A stretch of DNA of 33,545 nt. Source: Bryobacter sp. (GTDB lineage: Bacteria > Acidobacteriota > Terriglobia > Bryobacterales > Bryobacteraceae). Location of the stretch: the NCBI GenBank assembly GCA_022843605.1, contig JALHNI010000072.1, forward strand, positions 1 to 33,545. Direction: 5' to 3'. The notes under the pieces are model-generated. The model made no database searches, was not told the DNA's origin, and saw only the letters and a list, made by a program, of their open reading frames with translations. Shown here piece after piece: positions 31,684-33,545 of this stretch (positions within the stretch are counted from its first letter, which is position 1; every line of letters begins with the position of its first letter). The translations under genes and the position numbers were made by a program.

Positions 31684-32616
31684 TTAGGCGGAAACTGCGG
31701 CCGGCACCGGCGTCAGCCAGCCGAAGCGGTCATCGAGATTTCCCTCGACAATGCCGAAGAACTCCTTCTGCAAGGCCGCCGTAATCGGACCCCGCTTGCC
31801 GGAACCCACCTGGATTCGGTCCACCGAACGGATCGGGCTGATCTCGGCCGCTGTGCCGGTAAAGAAGATTTCGTCGGCCAGGTAGAGGAACTCCCGTGGA
31901 ATGGCGCCTTCCACGATTTCGTAGCCTTGCCCGCGTGCCAACTGGACTACGGTATCGCGCGTGATCCCCGGCAGAACCGAATTCGCCAATGGTGGCGTGT
32001 AGATTCGATTATTCCGGATGACGAAAATATTCTCGCCGGAACCTTCGCTGATCGTCCCCAAATGATCGAGCGCGATGCCTTCGGTGTAGCCGTTGGTGAT
32101 CGCTTCCATTTTGATCAACTGCGAATTCAGGTAGTTGCCACCTGCCTTTGACAAGGCGGGCAGGGTATTGGGCGCAATCCGTTGCCAACTGGAAACGCAG
32201 ACGTCCACGCCATTCTCCAGCGCCTCCGTGCCCAGGTATTTGCCCCATTCCCAGGCCGCCAGGTAGATGTCGATCGGGTTCTTGAGCGGATAAATCCCGA
32301 TCTCGCCATAGCCGCGCAACGCGATCGGCCGGATATAGCAGGAAGGAAGCTTGTTCACCGATACCAGCTCCACCATGGCGCTGGCGAGCTCAGCCCGCGT
32401 AAACGGCAGGTCCATACGGTAAATCTTGGCGCTGTCTATCAGCCGCTGGGTATGTTCTTGCAACCGGAAGATCGCCGGACCCGTCTTGGTGGCATAACAC
32501 CGAATGCCTTCAAATACCGAGCTGCCATAGCTTACGACGTGGGAAAGGACGTGGATCTTCGCGTCGTCCCAGCGAATCCATTGTCCGTTATGCCAGATTT
32601 TCTCGGTTGGCTTCAT
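31684..32616 (-). CDS. ilvE: Branched-chain amino-acid aminotransferase
   Basis: 310 residues from ATG 32616; a longer open frame (to 32838) lies inside the divergent protease gene and is rejected. PLP-dependent class IV aminotransferase making Val, Leu and Ile from their 2-oxo acids. Seen: [46 protein letters not shown] with Lys about 169 as the Schiff-base lysine, [12 protein letters not shown] and the [15 protein letters not shown] segment, which distinguish BCAT from D-amino-acid transaminase. No Shine-Dalgarno precedes the ATG; instead a TATAAT lies so close that a leaderless mRNA is likely. A strong terminator follows the gene. Confidence 0.95.
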   Translation of the reverse strand: MKPTEKIWHNGQWIRWDDAKIHVLSHVVSYGSSVFEGIRCYATKTGPAIFRLQEHTQRLIDSAKIYRMDLPFTRAELASAMVELVSVNKLPSCYIRPIALRGYGEIGIYPLKNPIDIYLAAWEWGKYLGTEALENGVDVCVSSWQRIAPNTLPALSKAGGNYLNSQLIKMEAITNGYTEGIALDHLGTISEGSGENIFVIRNNRIYTPPLANSVLPGITRDTVVQLARGQGYEIVEGAIPREFLYLADEIFFTGTAAEISPIRSVDRIQVGSGKRGPITAALQKEFFGIVEGNLDDRFGWLTPVPAAVSA

Positions 32617-32622
32617 TCCGGT

Positions 32623-32628
32623 ATTATA
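32623..32628 (-). promoter_or_regulatory. ilvE: Consensus -10 box for ilvE (TATAAT)
   Basis: The minus strand reads TATAAT at 32628-32623, within the 11-base symmetric GGTATTATACC. Its 3' end is 6 bases from the A of ATG 32616, so transcription is expected to start at or next to the start codon. No good -35 is seen about 17 bases upstream. Confidence 0.55.
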
Positions 32629-32631
32629 CCT

Positions 32632-32639
32632 AGGAGAGG
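32632..32639 (+). promoter_or_regulatory. Shine-Dalgarno for the M48 protease
   Basis: AGGAGAGG lies 8 bases before ATG 32648 and fixes the start of the protease, in contrast with the divergent ilvE, which has none. Confidence 0.6.
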
Positions 32640-32647
32640 TTTTGTTT

Positions 32648-33545
32648 ATGAAGGTTCGACGTTTTCTTGTATGCCTTATTTTGTCCTTGACGATATCCAC
32701 GGCCGCTGGACAGAAGGCGCCCAAAGATCCAAAGCCTCCCAAGCAGCGCCAATTGAAGCCCGGCTTCACCATGTTTGGCGTAGCCCAGGACGTCGAGATG
32801 GGTAAAGCGGCTATCAAAGAAATTGAGCCCACAATCACGATCCTTGATGATCCGGCAATGACCGCCTACATCAAGCGGTTAGGCGACTCGTTGCTTAAGC
32901 ATTACCCCGATCCTCCCTTTCCTTTCACCTATAAGATGGTGAATGATCCCCAGCTCAATGCCTTCTGCGTGCCGGGCGGCTTCGTTTACGTCAACACCGG
33001 CATCCTCATGCATGCCGAGAATGAGGCGCAGGTGGTGGGCGTAATGGGCCATGAGATCGGTCATGCCATCCTGCGTCATTCCGCTAATCAGATGTCAAAA
33101 GGCATGCTCCTCCAAGGCCTCGCCACCGCCGGCGCCATGTACGGCGAAATGAAGGGCGGCGTCGCGGGTATGGCCGCCCAACTCGGCGGTGGTCTTGGCG
33201 CCCAGATGATGATGATGAAGTTCTCCCGTAACCACGAGAAGGATTCCGACGCATTCGGTTCGCGCCTGATGTCCAAGGCGGGCTACAACCCGATCGAAAT
33301 GGCTCGGTTCTTCGAAAAGTTGCAACAGATGGCAGGTGGTAAGCAGGCGGGCGGTGTGGCAGGCTGGATGGCGTCGCACCCCGATCCTGGCAGCCGCTCG
33401 CAATTGATTGAGCAGGAGATTCTCGCCATGCCAAAGGCCACCTACAATGGCAACACGGGTGAGTTCGCGCGGTTCAAAGCCGCCGCCGCGAAAGTCGTTC
33501 CCGCCAAGCCCAAGACGCCCGCCGTCCAGGGGCAGGGAGGTGCCC
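32648..33545 (+). CDS. M48-family metalloprotease, secreted (C-terminus beyond window)
   Basis: 299 residues visible from ATG 32648; the frame is open at the right edge. Signal peptide: [21 protein letters not shown]. It is followed by a basic proline/lysine-rich linker and the peptidase domain. GHEIGH (His about 135, Glu 136, His 139) is the HEXXH zinc motif and HEKDSDAFG (Glu about 197) provides the third ligand. Other typical segments are [18 protein letters not shown] and ASHPDPGSR. This is the soluble periplasmic Oma1/BepA-like M48C type, acting on damaged or misassembled envelope proteins. The last visible part ([17 protein letters not shown]) is low complexity. The start is 31 bases from that of ilvE. 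Confidence 0.93.
   Translation, partial: MKVRRFLVCLILSLTISTAAGQKAPKDPKPPKQRQLKPGFTMFGVAQDVEMGKAAIKEIEPTITILDDPAMTAYIKRLGDSLLKHYPDPPFPFTYKMVNDPQLNAFCVPGGFVYVNTGILMHAENEAQVVGVMGHEIGHAILRHSANQMSKGMLLQGLATAGAMYGEMKGGVAGMAAQLGGGLGAQMMMMKFSRNHEKDSDAFGSRLMSKAGYNPIEMARFFEKLQQMAGGKQAGGVAGWMASHPDPGSRSQLIEQEILAMPKATYNGNTGEFARFKAAAAKVVPAKPKTPAVQGQGGA

Noticed and set aside
31549..32151. 200-codon open frame on the plus strand reaching from the intergenic region into ilvE
   Set aside because: It passes through the terminator hairpin and is antisense to ilvE; no motif seen.
1..33545. Mobile element, prophage, CRISPR or defence island
   Set aside because: No transposase, integrase, phage, Cas or restriction genes, no direct-repeat array and no tRNA attachment site were found.

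Overview
The window looks like a chromosomal segment of an acidobacterium, most likely from the Bryobacter/Solibacter (Bryobacterales) group. This is inferred from gene content, not from a marker gene. The DNA is GC-rich. It carries a DUF1549/DUF1553 protein next to a Tat-exported DUF1501 protein, an Oar-like TonB-receptor-type outer-membrane barrel, secreted SGNH esterases, a sulfatase, an M2 (ACE-like) lipoprotein peptidase and bacillithiol-type genes. Coding density is very high. Same-strand genes often overlap by 1-40 bases, many starts are GTG or TTG, and several divergent pairs have their start codons only 10-43 bases apart. I see no rRNA, tRNA, insertion sequence, phage gene or CRISPR array.

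Layout. 1-2710 (+): the end of a glycosyltransferase, a prepilin peptidase, then uppS and cdsA (lipid carrier and phospholipid precursors). 2707-3720 (-) and 3741-5225 (+): a Gfo/Idh/MocA oxidoreductase divergent from a sulfatase. 5230-7035 (-) and 7067-8401 (+): an M2 lipoprotein peptidase divergent from a class II DAHP synthase. 8468-8998 (+): a secreted BON-domain protein. 9000-14241 (-): DUF3108 protein, SGNH hydrolase, an unrecognised 211-residue protein and an 868-residue outer-membrane receptor. 14285-16895: an AAC(3)-family acetyltransferase (+), bshA (-) and a divergent LmbE/PIG-L deacetylase (+), a candidate bacillithiol locus. 16907-17386 (+): a small secreted protein.

17387-24655 (-) is the most interesting block. 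It is a seven-gene run: mazG, a GNAT acyltransferase, an enolase-superfamily N-succinylamino-acid racemase/o-succinylbenzoate synthase, an EamA exporter, an MFS exporter, and the ATPase and permease of a ribose-type sugar ABC transporter. The first five genes physically overlap. A GNAT enzyme next to an NSAR/OSBS enzyme matches the known D-amino-acid N-succinylation/racemisation route, but here it is coupled to a nucleotide pyrophosphatase and two exporters rather than to the usual desuccinylase.

24773-28108 (+): the DUF1549/DUF1553 and DUF1501 pair. 28114-31357 (-): nagA, an unknown membrane protein and a second SGNH hydrolase. 31358-31683 is the only long non-coding gap and ends in a strong intrinsic terminator for ilvE. 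31684-32616 (-) is ilvE with a possible leaderless start, and from 32648 (+) an M48 metalloprotease runs off the end of the window.
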